DNA of 64,000 nt. Origin: Pseudomonas viridiflava. Lineage in GTDB: Bacteria > Pseudomonadota > Gammaproteobacteria > Pseudomonadales > Pseudomonadaceae. The position numbers were made by a program, and so were the translations under genes. The stretch spans positions 50,788 through 114,787 of the forward strand of contig NZ_UTBG01000014.1 of NCBI RefSeq assembly GCF_900580675.1, written 5' to 3'. The notes under the pieces were generated by a model. That model did not search any database. It saw nothing but the letters and a program-made list of their open reading frames with translations, and was not told where the DNA came from. This document shows positions 49,718 through 58,052 of the stretch, in pieces (within the stretch, counting starts at the first letter, position 1; every line of letters begins with the position of its first letter).

Positions 49718-51554
49718 TCACTTCCAGCATCACTTCATTCACCGGCGTCGACAAATGGCTGTACTCGCGCTGGGCGCTCAGGCGCAGGCCGAGGTTGCGC
49801 GATAATTCCCATTGCTGGTTGAGGCTGATGCTGCGGCGTACTTCGCCGTTGGTGAAGAAATCGCCCTTGGCTTCCAGGCTCAGGTTGCCCAGCGGGTTTT
49901 TCCACAGTACGCCGGTGTTGAAACCGGCCGCCGGGGAGATGGCTTCGCTGAAGTCGTTGTTGTGCTCCACGCGCACGGTGCCGAGGGCGAAGCCGAGCAT
50001 GTCGTCGGTCAGTTGCCAGGTGCCACCGGCGCCGCCGTTGACGTGGGCTACCAGGGTTTCGTCGTCGTGTTTGCCGGGCACGCGTTCCAGGCCGCCGGTG
50101 ACTTGCCATGACCAGGGTTGCAGCAGGGCATTGCGCGGGGTCAGGGAGCGGATGGTGGCCAGGTCCAGTTGCTGCAGTTGCCAGTGGTTGCCCTCGTACT
50201 GGCGCAGTTTCATTTGCAGGATTTCGATCTGTGCGCCGAGGGGGAAGCCTTCGGCGTTGTCGTTGAGGTCGTGGTAGGCCATGCGCAGGCCGTATTCGCC
50301 GAACGCCTTATCGCCACGGGTGCCGATGCCGGCTTGCCAGGTACGCGATTCGTGGCCGTTTTCCGGCAGGCCGGGCGGGGTGATTTTCAGATCCGGCGCC
50401 GGGTTCTGGTTGATCGCGCGCAGCAGTTCGAAGCTGCGTTGGGAGCGTTCGGTATCACGCTCCAGGCCATTGGCGCGATAGCGGCCGAGGCGGTAGGCGG
50501 CGTCGATGATCAGCGCCTGGCGCTCGCGGGGCAGGGCTTTGAAGGCCGGCTCCTGCAATTGCTTCTGGTCATCGCTGACTTTCAGTACCCATTGTTGCTC
50601 ATCGCTGTCCAGCGGCTTGGCGCGTTCGAGCAGTTCACGTTCACGCGAGGGGCGGTAGTCGATCTTCTCAACCAGGCCGGCCTCTTTCACGGCCTTGACC
50701 GTGTCGGTAGGGATCGCCGTCAGCGGGAATTGCTCAGTCAAACGCAGGCTCGGACGCGCCACTTGGAGCAGTTCCAGCAGGCGATACGAGCAGTTTTCGT
50801 CGAAGAAGAAATAATCGAACTGGATCTGCTTGAGTTCCCACACGTGCCGGACCATGCGCTCGGTCTCGAGCTGGGTCAGGTTCAGGCGATATTCCCACAG
50901 GTCGCGGTTTTCGAGGCTACGGTATTCCGAGAGTTTTTCCTGGTAGGGCACCAGGGCGAACAGGCCGGGGTAGCCACCCATCAGGCCCTTCCAGGCGTAG
51001 AGAATGCTGTTGTCCGAGCCTTCGATATAGGCACCGAAGTTGATCGCATAGCTGAGCAGGGCGGTGTTGTTGCTCTGTACGTCAGCCTGGTCGATACGCA
51101 GCAGGGTGTGGCCGAACATCGACGACGGGCTGTTGAGGTAGGCCGCCGGGAAGATCATCACCGCGCTGTGCGGGGCGACGTCCTTGAACCATTGCTTGAA
51201 TTCTGTGCAGTCCAGCGCGGGCAAGTCGGTCAGGTTCAGCTGATCCTTGAGCCAGAGGGTACGTGCGGGGTAAACGCATTGGGCGTGTTTTTCGCCCAGG
51301 CTGGCGGGGGCGTAAAGCGCCTCTACGGTGGCCTTGAGTTCCTGGTCCGGGTGGTGGGCGCCATCGGGTGCAAGGAAAAACTTCTTGTCGCTGACATAGC
51401 TGCGCCAGCCGCTGATTTTGCCGGCTTCGTAATGGCCCAGCGATAACCAGAACGGATCGTTGGCCAATTGCTGCAAACGTTGATCATCGAGGTGCGGCGC
51501 CGCGTACAGCGGGGCGCAAGCAAAGAGTGCCAGCCAGGCAAAGCGTTTGAGCAT
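49701..51554 (-). CDS. DUF4105 (Lnb-like) outer-envelope protein
   Basis: A 617-residue exported protein with a signal peptide (FAWLALFACAPLYA). The DUF4105/Lnb periplasmic domain spans about residues 100-290, with MFGHTLLRID and FDENCSYRLLELL, whose His and Cys resemble a papain-like/NlpC pair. The C-terminal half is beta-rich, ends in an aromatic residue (WYHY), and looks like an outer-membrane barrel. Lnb of Gram-positives is a lipoprotein acyltransferase; whether this protein works on lipoproteins is unproved. Its 3' end is copied in the adjacent tandem repeats. Confidence 0.85.
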   Translation of the reverse strand: MLKRFAWLALFACAPLYAAPHLDDQRLQQLANDPFWLSLGHYEAGKISGWRSYVSDKKFFLAPDGAHHPDQELKATVEALYAPASLGEKHAQCVYPARTLWLKDQLNLTDLPALDCTEFKQWFKDVAPHSAVMIFPAAYLNSPSSMFGHTLLRIDQADVQSNNTALLSYAINFGAYIEGSDNSILYAWKGLMGGYPGLFALVPYQEKLSEYRSLENRDLWEYRLNLTQLETERMVRHVWELKQIQFDYFFFDENCSYRLLELLQVARPSLRLTEQFPLTAIPTDTVKAVKEAGLVEKIDYRPSRERELLERAKPLDSDEQQWVLKVSDDQKQLQEPAFKALPRERQALIIDAAYRLGRYRANGLERDTERSQRSFELLRAINQNPAPDLKITPPGLPENGHESRTWQAGIGTRGDKAFGEYGLRMAYHDLNDNAEGFPLGAQIEILQMKLRQYEGNHWQLQQLDLATIRSLTPRNALLQPWSWQVTGGLERVPGKHDDETLVAHVNGGAGGTWQLTDDMLGFALGTVRVEHNNDFSEAISPAAGFNTGVLWKNPLGNLSLEAKGDFFTNGEVRRSISLNQQWELSRNLGLRLSAQREYSHLSTPVNEVMLEVKWYHY

Positions 51555-51603
51555 AGGGGCAACTTAAGTCGGAAAAAGTGAGACCCAAAGGGGAGGGGGT
51601 CCA

Positions 51604-51635
51604 AAAATTAAAACCCGCGCCTCGAAAGGCGCGGG
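51604..51635 (-). terminator. terminator of the DUF3015 gene
   Basis: CCCGCGCC-TCGAAA-GGCGCGGG with the minus-strand T tract TTTTAATTTTT after it. It lies 11 bases past the DUF3015 stop and isolates it from the DUF4105 gene downstream. Confidence 0.9.
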
Positions 51636-51645
51636 CAGGTCGAGC

Positions 51646-52134
51646 TTAAGCCTGGGTAGCGTATTTCGCCAGACGGGTATCGCTTTTCAGTACAGCCAGG
51701 GTGTTGTTGTGCACGTCATCAGCAGTCACGTCAGCCTTGCTGAAGATTTGCTGGAAGTGCTCGTGAGTCACGGCAGCGAAGTGCTCGCGATCTTCCGGTG
51801 CAACGCCCAGAACTACCGCGTAGGTAGTCAGTGCTTCGCCGTTGCCTTTGGCCATGTCTTCGGACAGCTCGTTCATCATGCCATTCATGGCAATCCAGGA
51901 CTTGCCGCCGTAGGTCAGGGCGCTGTTGGTGCTGCAACCGTTGGTGCCCGAGGTCATGCCGAAAGTGGCGTTACCGGAGGTACCGTTAGTGGTGGAAGCC
52001 AGGAAGTGCGCTGGAGTACCGCGCTGGCCTTCAAACAACATGTTGCCCCAACCGCAGTTCGGGCCACCTGGTGCTTCAGCCATTGCATTGAGGGAGACGA
52101 CGGTGAAGAGAGTACCAAGAAGGATCCGTTTCAT
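51646..52134 (-). CDS. DUF3015 periplasmic protein
   Basis: A 162-residue exported protein with a signal peptide ending in LNAMA. The mature part matches DUF3015 of pseudomonads (GPNCGWGNMLFEGQRG, FLASTTNGTSGNATFGMTSGT, CSTNS). The Cys pair probably forms a disulfide. A strong terminator follows, so it is expressed apart from DUF4105 although both are on the same strand. Function unknown. Confidence 0.85.
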   Translation of the reverse strand: MKRILLGTLFTVVSLNAMAEAPGGPNCGWGNMLFEGQRGTPAHFLASTTNGTSGNATFGMTSGTNGCSTNSALTYGGKSWIAMNGMMNELSEDMAKGNGEALTTYAVVLGVAPEDREHFAAVTHEHFQQIFSKADVTADDVHNNTLAVLKSDTRLAKYATQA

Positions 52135-52401
52135 AGCTTTGTTCTCTTAGTGTGCAAACCAATGGACAAGGGTTCAGGCACTTCATAGCGCCCTAGGGAT
52201 CGGTTATTAGTCCAACCCGCGCAGTTTGGAGTTTAGGCAGGTTCCAAGGGTTCCGTGTGTTTTTATAAAACAATCAGTGTTGAGGCGATTTTTTTGCAGG
52301 ACGCATCCCGTGTCTATGCTTTCCCACAGGAGCGCCTTGCCATAGCGCGTAACCGGGAGCCAGAATGCCGTCATCTGCCCCGCCTGATGTAAGGAAGCCC
52401 G

Positions 52402-54840
52402 ATGCCTGATCCTGTTGCTGCCAGCTTGCGTCTAGCGCCCGAAGCGCTGACTCGCCCTTTTTCCGCTGAACAGTTCAGCTTCTCGACCACCAATGATTTG
52501 GAGCCCTTTCGCGGTGTGCTTGGCCAGGAACGTGCGGTTGAAGCCTTGCAATTTGGTGTGGCCATGCCACGCCCCGGTTACAACGTATTTGTCATGGGCG
52601 AGCCGGGTACCGGCCGCTTTTCGTTCGTCAAACGCTACTTGAAAGCCGAAGGCAAGCGCCTGCAGACCCCGGCCGACTGGGTCTACGTCAATAATTTTGA
52701 TGAGCCGCGCGAACCGCGTGCCCTGGAATTGCCGGGCGGCTGCGCTGCAGCGTTCATCGCCGATATCAACGGCCTGGTCGACAATTTGGTCGCGACCTTC
52801 CCGGCGGTGTTCGAACACCCCACCTACCAACAGCGCAAAAGCGCCATCGACCGCGCCTTCAACCAGCGTTACGACAAGGCCCTGGACGTGATCGAGCGTC
52901 TGGCCCTGGAAAAAGACGTGGCGCTGTACCGCGACAGCTCCAACATCGCCTTCACGCCGATGCTCGACGGCAAGGCGCTGGATGAGGCCGAGTTTTCGCA
53001 GTTGCCGGAAGCCGACCGCGAGCGTTTCCACACGGATATTTCCGAGCTGGAAGAACGCCTGAACGAAGAGTTGGCCAGCCTGCCGCAGTGGAAGCGCGAG
53101 TCCAACAATCAGCTGCGCCAGTTCAACGAAGAAACCATCACCCTGGCCCTGCAGCCTTTGCTGGCGCCGCTGTCGGAAAAGTACGCCGAGAACGCGGCCG
53201 TTTGCGGTTACCTGCAAGCGATGCAGGTGTACCTGCTGAAAACCGTGGTCGAGCAACTGGTGGATGACGCCAAGACCGATGCCCAGGCGCGCAAGCTGCT
53301 GGAAGAGCAATACTGCCCGAGCCTGGTGGTCGGCCATCCGGTCAACGGCGGCGCGCCGGTGGTGTTTGAACCGCACCCGACCTACGACAACCTGTTCGGC
53401 CGTATCGAATACAGCACCGACCAGGGCGCGCTCTACACCACCTATCGCCAATTGCGCCCGGGCGCCTTGCACCGCGCCAACGGTGGTTTCCTGATTCTGG
53501 AAGCCGAAAAAATGCTCAGCGAGCCGTTTGTATGGGACGCGCTCAAGCGCTCACTGCAGTCGCGCAAGCTCAAAATGGAATCGCCGCTGGGCGAAATGGG
53601 CCGCCTGGCGACGGTTACGCTCAACCCGCAAATGATTCCGTTGCAGGTCAAAGTGATCATCATCGGCTCGCGCCAGCTGTACTACGCGCTGCAGGATGCC
53701 GACCCGGACTTCCAGGAGATGTTCCGCGTTCTTGTGGACTTCGACGAAGACATTCCGATGGTCGACGAGAGCCTGGAGCAGTTCGCCCAGTTGCTCAAAA
53801 CCCGCACGTCGGAAGAAGGCATGGCGCCGTTGACCTCGGACGCGGTGGCACGCCTGGCGACCTACAGTGCGCGCCTGGCGGAGCACCAGGGGCGTTTGTC
53901 GGCGCGTATCGGCGACCTGTTCCAGCTGGTCAGCGAGGCGGATTTCATTCGCCACCTGGCCGGCGACGAAATGACCGACGCCGGGCATATCGAGCGCGCG
54001 CTCAAGGCCAAGGCCACGCGCACCGGGCGTGTGTCGGCGCGGATTCTCGACGACATGCTCGCCGGGGTGATCCTGATCGACACCGCGGGCGCGGCGGTCG
54101 GCAAGTGCAACGGGCTGACGGTGCTGGAAGTCGGGGATTCGGCCTTCGGCGTGCCGGCGCGGATTTCCGCCACGGTGTACCCGGGCGGCAGCGGCATCGT
54201 CGACATCGAGCGCGAAGTTAACCTCGGCCAGCCGATTCACTCCAAGGGCGTGATGATCCTCACCGGTTACCTGGGTAGCCGCTATGCCCAGGAGTTCCCG
54301 CTGGCGATCTCGGCGAGTATCGCGCTGGAGCAGTCCTACGGCTACGTGGACGGCGACAGTGCGTCCCTGGGCGAGGCCTGCACTTTGATCTCGGCCCTGT
54401 CGAAGACGCCGCTCAAGCAGTGTTTTGCGATCACCGGCTCGATCAACCAGTTTGGCGAAGTGCAGGCGGTGGGCGGGGTCAACGAGAAAATCGAAGGCTT
54501 CTTCCGCCTCTGTGAAGCACGCGGTTTGACCGGCGAGCAGGGGGCGATCATTCCGAAAGCCAACGTCGCCACGTTGATGCTGGATGAAAAGGTATTGCAA
54601 GCCGTGCGCGACGGGCAATTCCATATATATGCGGTGCGCCAGGCGGATGAAGCGCTGAGCCTGCTGGTGGGTGAAGATGCCGGTGAGCCGGACGCGGAGG
54701 GTCAGTTCCCGGAAGGCACCGTCAACGCCCGCGTAGTCGAGCGTTTGCGCGCGATTGCCGAGATGATCAGTGAGGAAGACCTGAAGGAAGCGGAAAAGGA
54801 GCTGGCACAGCAGGCGCTGGCCGAAGCCAAGCCGACCTGA
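52402..54840 (+). CDS. asrA: Lon-like ATP-dependent protease AsrA
   Basis: An 812-residue protein with an N-terminal AAA+-like region interrupted by a long insertion (about residues 130-330) and a C-terminal Lon protease domain. The catalytic Ser is in YGYVDGDSASLGEAC and the Lys in GGVNEKIEGFF. The P-loop reads MGEPGTGRFSF, with Arg in place of the usual Walker Lys. In P. aeruginosa the homologue AsrA is an aminoglycoside-induced stress protease that raises heat-shock gene expression. The ATG lies at PDPVAASLRLAPEALTRPF, after AAGGAAGCCCG. Confidence 0.9.
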   Translation: MPDPVAASLRLAPEALTRPFSAEQFSFSTTNDLEPFRGVLGQERAVEALQFGVAMPRPGYNVFVMGEPGTGRFSFVKRYLKAEGKRLQTPADWVYVNNFDEPREPRALELPGGCAAAFIADINGLVDNLVATFPAVFEHPTYQQRKSAIDRAFNQRYDKALDVIERLALEKDVALYRDSSNIAFTPMLDGKALDEAEFSQLPEADRERFHTDISELEERLNEELASLPQWKRESNNQLRQFNEETITLALQPLLAPLSEKYAENAAVCGYLQAMQVYLLKTVVEQLVDDAKTDAQARKLLEEQYCPSLVVGHPVNGGAPVVFEPHPTYDNLFGRIEYSTDQGALYTTYRQLRPGALHRANGGFLILEAEKMLSEPFVWDALKRSLQSRKLKMESPLGEMGRLATVTLNPQMIPLQVKVIIIGSRQLYYALQDADPDFQEMFRVLVDFDEDIPMVDESLEQFAQLLKTRTSEEGMAPLTSDAVARLATYSARLAEHQGRLSARIGDLFQLVSEADFIRHLAGDEMTDAGHIERALKAKATRTGRVSARILDDMLAGVILIDTAGAAVGKCNGLTVLEVGDSAFGVPARISATVYPGGSGIVDIEREVNLGQPIHSKGVMILTGYLGSRYAQEFPLAISASIALEQSYGYVDGDSASLGEACTLISALSKTPLKQCFAITGSINQFGEVQAVGGVNEKIEGFFRLCEARGLTGEQGAIIPKANVATLMLDEKVLQAVRDGQFHIYAVRQADEALSLLVGEDAGEPDAEGQFPEGTVNARVVERLRAIAEMISEEDLKEAEKELAQQALAEAKPT

Positions 54841-54859
54841 TTCGCCGCGCTGGCGGGCT

Positions 54860-55048
54860 TGTGTGGCGAGCGGGCTTATTGTGGCGAGCAGGCTTGCCCT
54901 GCGTTGGGTGGCGAAGCCGCCCCAAAACCAGGCAGCTCAGGTTACCTGACACACCGCGGCGATCTGACTGGGGCTGCTGCGCAGCCCAACGCGGGGCAAG
55001 CCCGCTCGCCACAACAAGCCCGCTCGCCACAGAAGCCCGCTCACCACA
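54860..55048. repeat. cluster of GTGGCGAGC(A/G)GGCTTG-type REP elements
   Basis: Several copies of GTGGCGAGCGGGCTT and GTGGCGAGCAGGCTTGCCC, and their reverse complements, form a long imperfect palindrome around GGCGAAGCCGCCCC and GGGGCTGCTGCGCAGCCC. The same family is embedded in the tandem array at 48.9-49.1 kb. It follows asrA. The rest of the gap to 55229 holds no gene that I recognise. Confidence 0.85.
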
Positions 55049-55229
55049 AAGTCCTATTCGTCATGTTTTTGACTCTTACCGCAGGGACCAACGCCCGTTG
55101 GTCCCTGCAACCTTGGTTTGTACGGGTTTTCTTCTATTCTCAGCGTTAGGGATATCCACAGGAGTCGCTGGATAGAGACAGCCTCGCCACAGGCTGAGGT
55201 TGAATACCGAACTACCGAGGGTCGCTGCC

Positions 55230-55559
55230 ATGTCGCGCAACCTTTGCCTCACCCGCCAGTGCCTGGGCCTGGTCACCCGTATCGAATGCTCCATTCGCCC
55301 TCTCGCGGGGGATAACGGGATGTGGACGCTGCTGTTTGCGGCCGGAATGACCGGTGAGCAGCCTTCCACCATCAAGTCACAGGGCCCGTTTCATGGGCCT
55401 TTCGTGGCAGAAACTATCCTGGAATCGATCGTCGAAAGCCTGACGCTGCACGGTTACGAGTTAGCGGACGACCCGCAGATCTGGTGCCTGCACCTGCAAG
55501 CCCATCTGCGACAGCTCAATGGCGGGCGCTCGCACCCGGTCAGCGAGACCCACCACTAA
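55230..55559 (+). CDS. hypothetical protein, pseudomonad-specific type
   Basis: A 109-residue cytoplasmic protein of unknown function. It starts SRNLCLTRQCLGLVTRIECS and ends in a His-rich tail. A GAGGG ribosome site eight bases upstream favours this ATG over a TTG ten codons earlier. Three Cys near the start are notable. It converges with the lipoprotein gene and leaves only three bases between the stops. Confidence 0.65.
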   Translation: MSRNLCLTRQCLGLVTRIECSIRPLAGDNGMWTLLFAAGMTGEQPSTIKSQGPFHGPFVAETILESIVESLTLHGYELADDPQIWCLHLQAHLRQLNGGRSHPVSETHH

Positions 55560-55562
55560 ACG

Positions 55563-57386
55563 TCATTTGCCCTGCGGCTTATCCAGCTTGACCTCGAAGC
55601 CGTATTGCACGGTGTCGAGGTCGGTACGCTGGTAGCTTTCCAGGGTGGTTGGCTGGCCGTAGAAATAATGCACATCAAACAGCGCCGTGCCGTATTCCTC
55701 GGCGCGGTGGCTCACGCCGAGAATTTCCTTGAGGTAATTGCCGCTGGCGTCCTTGGCGTAGAAGCGCCAGCTGTCGGCGGGGAATTCCTTCTGATCGACC
55801 ACCAGCGCGTTGTCCTTGAGTGCCAGGCCTTTAGGCAGCTTGGCCACGTCAATCGTGGCTTTCTCGATGGTCGCCAGAAACAGCGGCACCGAGCCGACCA
55901 CAAAGGCCGGGTTTTCCGGGAACAGGTTGAGGTCGTACGTCAGCGTGCCACTTCCCGCGTTCAGCTCGAAGGCTTCGGTCGGCAGCTCGATGGGCTCGCC
56001 GCGTTGGCCCTTGTCGTCCGCGGTGAAGAAGGTGATAGGCGCATCGCTGTTGTTGCGTTCGGCACCGACCAGCTCGTCGTTGAAGGTGAAAGGGTGGTCG
56101 AACACGATCTTCGCGGCGCTGGAGTCTTCGGTCGATTGGCTGATCGTGACACTTTTTTTCAGCTGCTCCTCGGTCATCGCCGCGTCTTTGAGCCAGCTGG
56201 CGGCGCCGTCGTCATACACCGTGACCGGCATCGGCAAAGCCTGCACCGTGTGCTGCAGGCTGTTCTTGTCGAAGCGCTGCACCGGCAGGTCGAGGTCCTT
56301 GCGGGTGAGTGTGGCCTTGGAGAAGTCCAGGACATCGACCTGCAGGTTGTCGATCACACCGTTGAAATACACCTTGGCGTAGTGGCTGCCTTGCTTGTGT
56401 TCGAAGGCTTTCTGCTCGTCGGTCAGTTGTTTTTCAAAGGCATCCGACCAGCCCTTCTGCTTTTGCATCTCGGCCAGTTGTTTCTCGTAGAACGCCACCT
56501 GCGCGGCATTCTCGTTGATCGAGCCCGAGCGGGTCAGAAACTGCCCGGTGCTGTCGCGAGCCTGCACCAGCAGAGGGTTGGGCGACTCTTCACCGACTTC
56601 CGGTGCCAGCGGCTCACTGTTGGTCAGCTCGATCTCGGCGTAGTTTTTTTCCAGCAGCAGCAGGTTGAGGGTGATATTGCCCTCGGTGCGTTTGTGGCCC
56701 ACGTCTTTTTTCGACAAATCGAAGGTCAGCACCTTGCCCGGCGCGATCACCTCCACAGCACCCTTGAGACTCACGGGCTGCGGCTGGCTCTTGTTCTCGG
56801 TCTCGATGCCTTCGATGAACGGGTAGGTTACCGTCAGGTCATCGGGGTTGGTGAGGTTGGAACTGCTGGGGCTCAGTTGGATGCCCGGGTCGGTTTCCGA
56901 CCATTCCGGCTGGAAGGGGATGACTTTATTGTTGCTCAAGGTCACCGACTGCCATTCCAGGGCATGGGGGAACGGGAACTGATCCGGCGAGTTGAAGTTG
57001 AACGGGAACACCGGCTGCAAGTCCGTCAGGTAGTCGGAATGCGAGCCCCGGCGCAGCACGAACAGGCCGTTGATGTAGGTGTCCACCAAGGCCTGGGGCG
57101 TGGGGTAGTGCTTGAGCAGGGCCAGGCTGTCTTCGCCGTATTCGGCTTCTATAGGCTTGTCGGCGAGCTTGATGCGTGCCCGCTCCAGTAACAGCAGCGA
57201 GCCGCCGAGGTCGGCGATGGCATCTCTGAGCTTGGGGTCTTGAATGCTGTCCAGCGATTGTTCGAACTTTGCAGTTTTCTCTTCGAGGCTGGCCTGTTTC
57301 TGCTCTTCTTTGGGAGAGCAGCCGCTGGCCATCAGCAACGCCGCACACAGGCCAATCGTGGCCAAAGGGAATCGCACATCCGTCAT
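55563..57386 (-). CDS. large lipoprotein of unknown function
   Basis: A 607-residue protein with a lipobox (LLMASGC, Cys near residue 23). The mature protein begins with a charged helical stretch (KEEQKQASLEEKTAKFEQSL), followed by mostly beta-rich sequence with repeated strands. Ser follows the Cys, so outer-membrane anchoring is likely. AGGAAG precedes the chosen ATG; the frame continues eight codons further. I do not recognise a named domain. Possible roles are surface or periplasmic scaffold. Confidence 0.8.
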   Translation of the reverse strand: MTDVRFPLATIGLCAALLMASGCSPKEEQKQASLEEKTAKFEQSLDSIQDPKLRDAIADLGGSLLLLERARIKLADKPIEAEYGEDSLALLKHYPTPQALVDTYINGLFVLRRGSHSDYLTDLQPVFPFNFNSPDQFPFPHALEWQSVTLSNNKVIPFQPEWSETDPGIQLSPSSSNLTNPDDLTVTYPFIEGIETENKSQPQPVSLKGAVEVIAPGKVLTFDLSKKDVGHKRTEGNITLNLLLLEKNYAEIELTNSEPLAPEVGEESPNPLLVQARDSTGQFLTRSGSINENAAQVAFYEKQLAEMQKQKGWSDAFEKQLTDEQKAFEHKQGSHYAKVYFNGVIDNLQVDVLDFSKATLTRKDLDLPVQRFDKNSLQHTVQALPMPVTVYDDGAASWLKDAAMTEEQLKKSVTISQSTEDSSAAKIVFDHPFTFNDELVGAERNNSDAPITFFTADDKGQRGEPIELPTEAFELNAGSGTLTYDLNLFPENPAFVVGSVPLFLATIEKATIDVAKLPKGLALKDNALVVDQKEFPADSWRFYAKDASGNYLKEILGVSHRAEEYGTALFDVHYFYGQPTTLESYQRTDLDTVQYGFEVKLDKPQGK

Positions 57387-57548
57387 CTGAATCTTCCTGT
57401 CCGACAGCATCGAGCCGAGTTGATGGGCTCGACACTAGCAGAAAAATTCTCTTACAGATGCCGCCCAGGTGAGTTTTCTCGCGGTTACAGGTGTTTGGCA
57501 GCGGCTGGTATACTCGCAGCCATTTTTAGCCACGCTGTGTGAGATCCA

Positions 57549-58037
57549 ATGGAACGCTTTATCGAAAATACGATGTATGCCTCGCGCTGGCTGTTGGCAC
57601 CGATTTACCTCGGGTTGTCCTTGGGCTTGCTGATTTTGGCGCTGAAGTTCTTCCAGGAAATCATCCACGTTCTGCCTAACATCTTCAGCATGTTGGAATC
57701 GGAAGTGATCCTGCTGCTGCTGTCGCTGATCGACATGGCGCTGGTCGGCGGCCTGCTGGTGATGGTGATGATTTCCGGCTACGAGAACTTCGTCTCGCAA
57801 CTGGACATTGATGAAAACAAGGAAAAGCTCAACTGGCTGGGCACCATGGACTCTTCGTCACTGAAGATGAAAGTGGCGGCGTCCATCGTGGCGATTTCCT
57901 CGATCCACCTGCTGCGCATCTTCATGGACGCCAAGAACGTCGATCCGCAGCATTTGATGTGGTACGTGATCATCCACATGACCTTTGTGGTCTCGGCGTT
58001 TGCCATGGGTTACCTGGACAAGCTCACCAAGCACTGA
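57549..58037 (+). CDS. yqhA: YqhA/UPF0114 family membrane protein
   Basis: A 162-residue inner-membrane protein with four predicted helices. It begins [22 protein letters not shown] and contains [21 protein letters not shown], the family hallmarks. Function is not established. It is preceded by a possible promoter in the 160-base gap from the divergent lipoprotein gene. Confidence 0.93.
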   Translation: MERFIENTMYASRWLLAPIYLGLSLGLLILALKFFQEIIHVLPNIFSMLESEVILLLLSLIDMALVGGLLVMVMISGYENFVSQLDIDENKEKLNWLGTMDSSSLKMKVAASIVAISSIHLLRIFMDAKNVDPQHLMWYVIIHMTFVVSAFAMGYLDKLTKH

Positions 58038-58052
58038 TGGCCCGCGCCAGCC

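Noticed and set aside
55605..57191. 528-codon plus-strand open frame opposite the large lipoprotein
   Set aside because: No ribosome site or recognisable domain, while the minus-strand frame has a lipobox and ribosome site.
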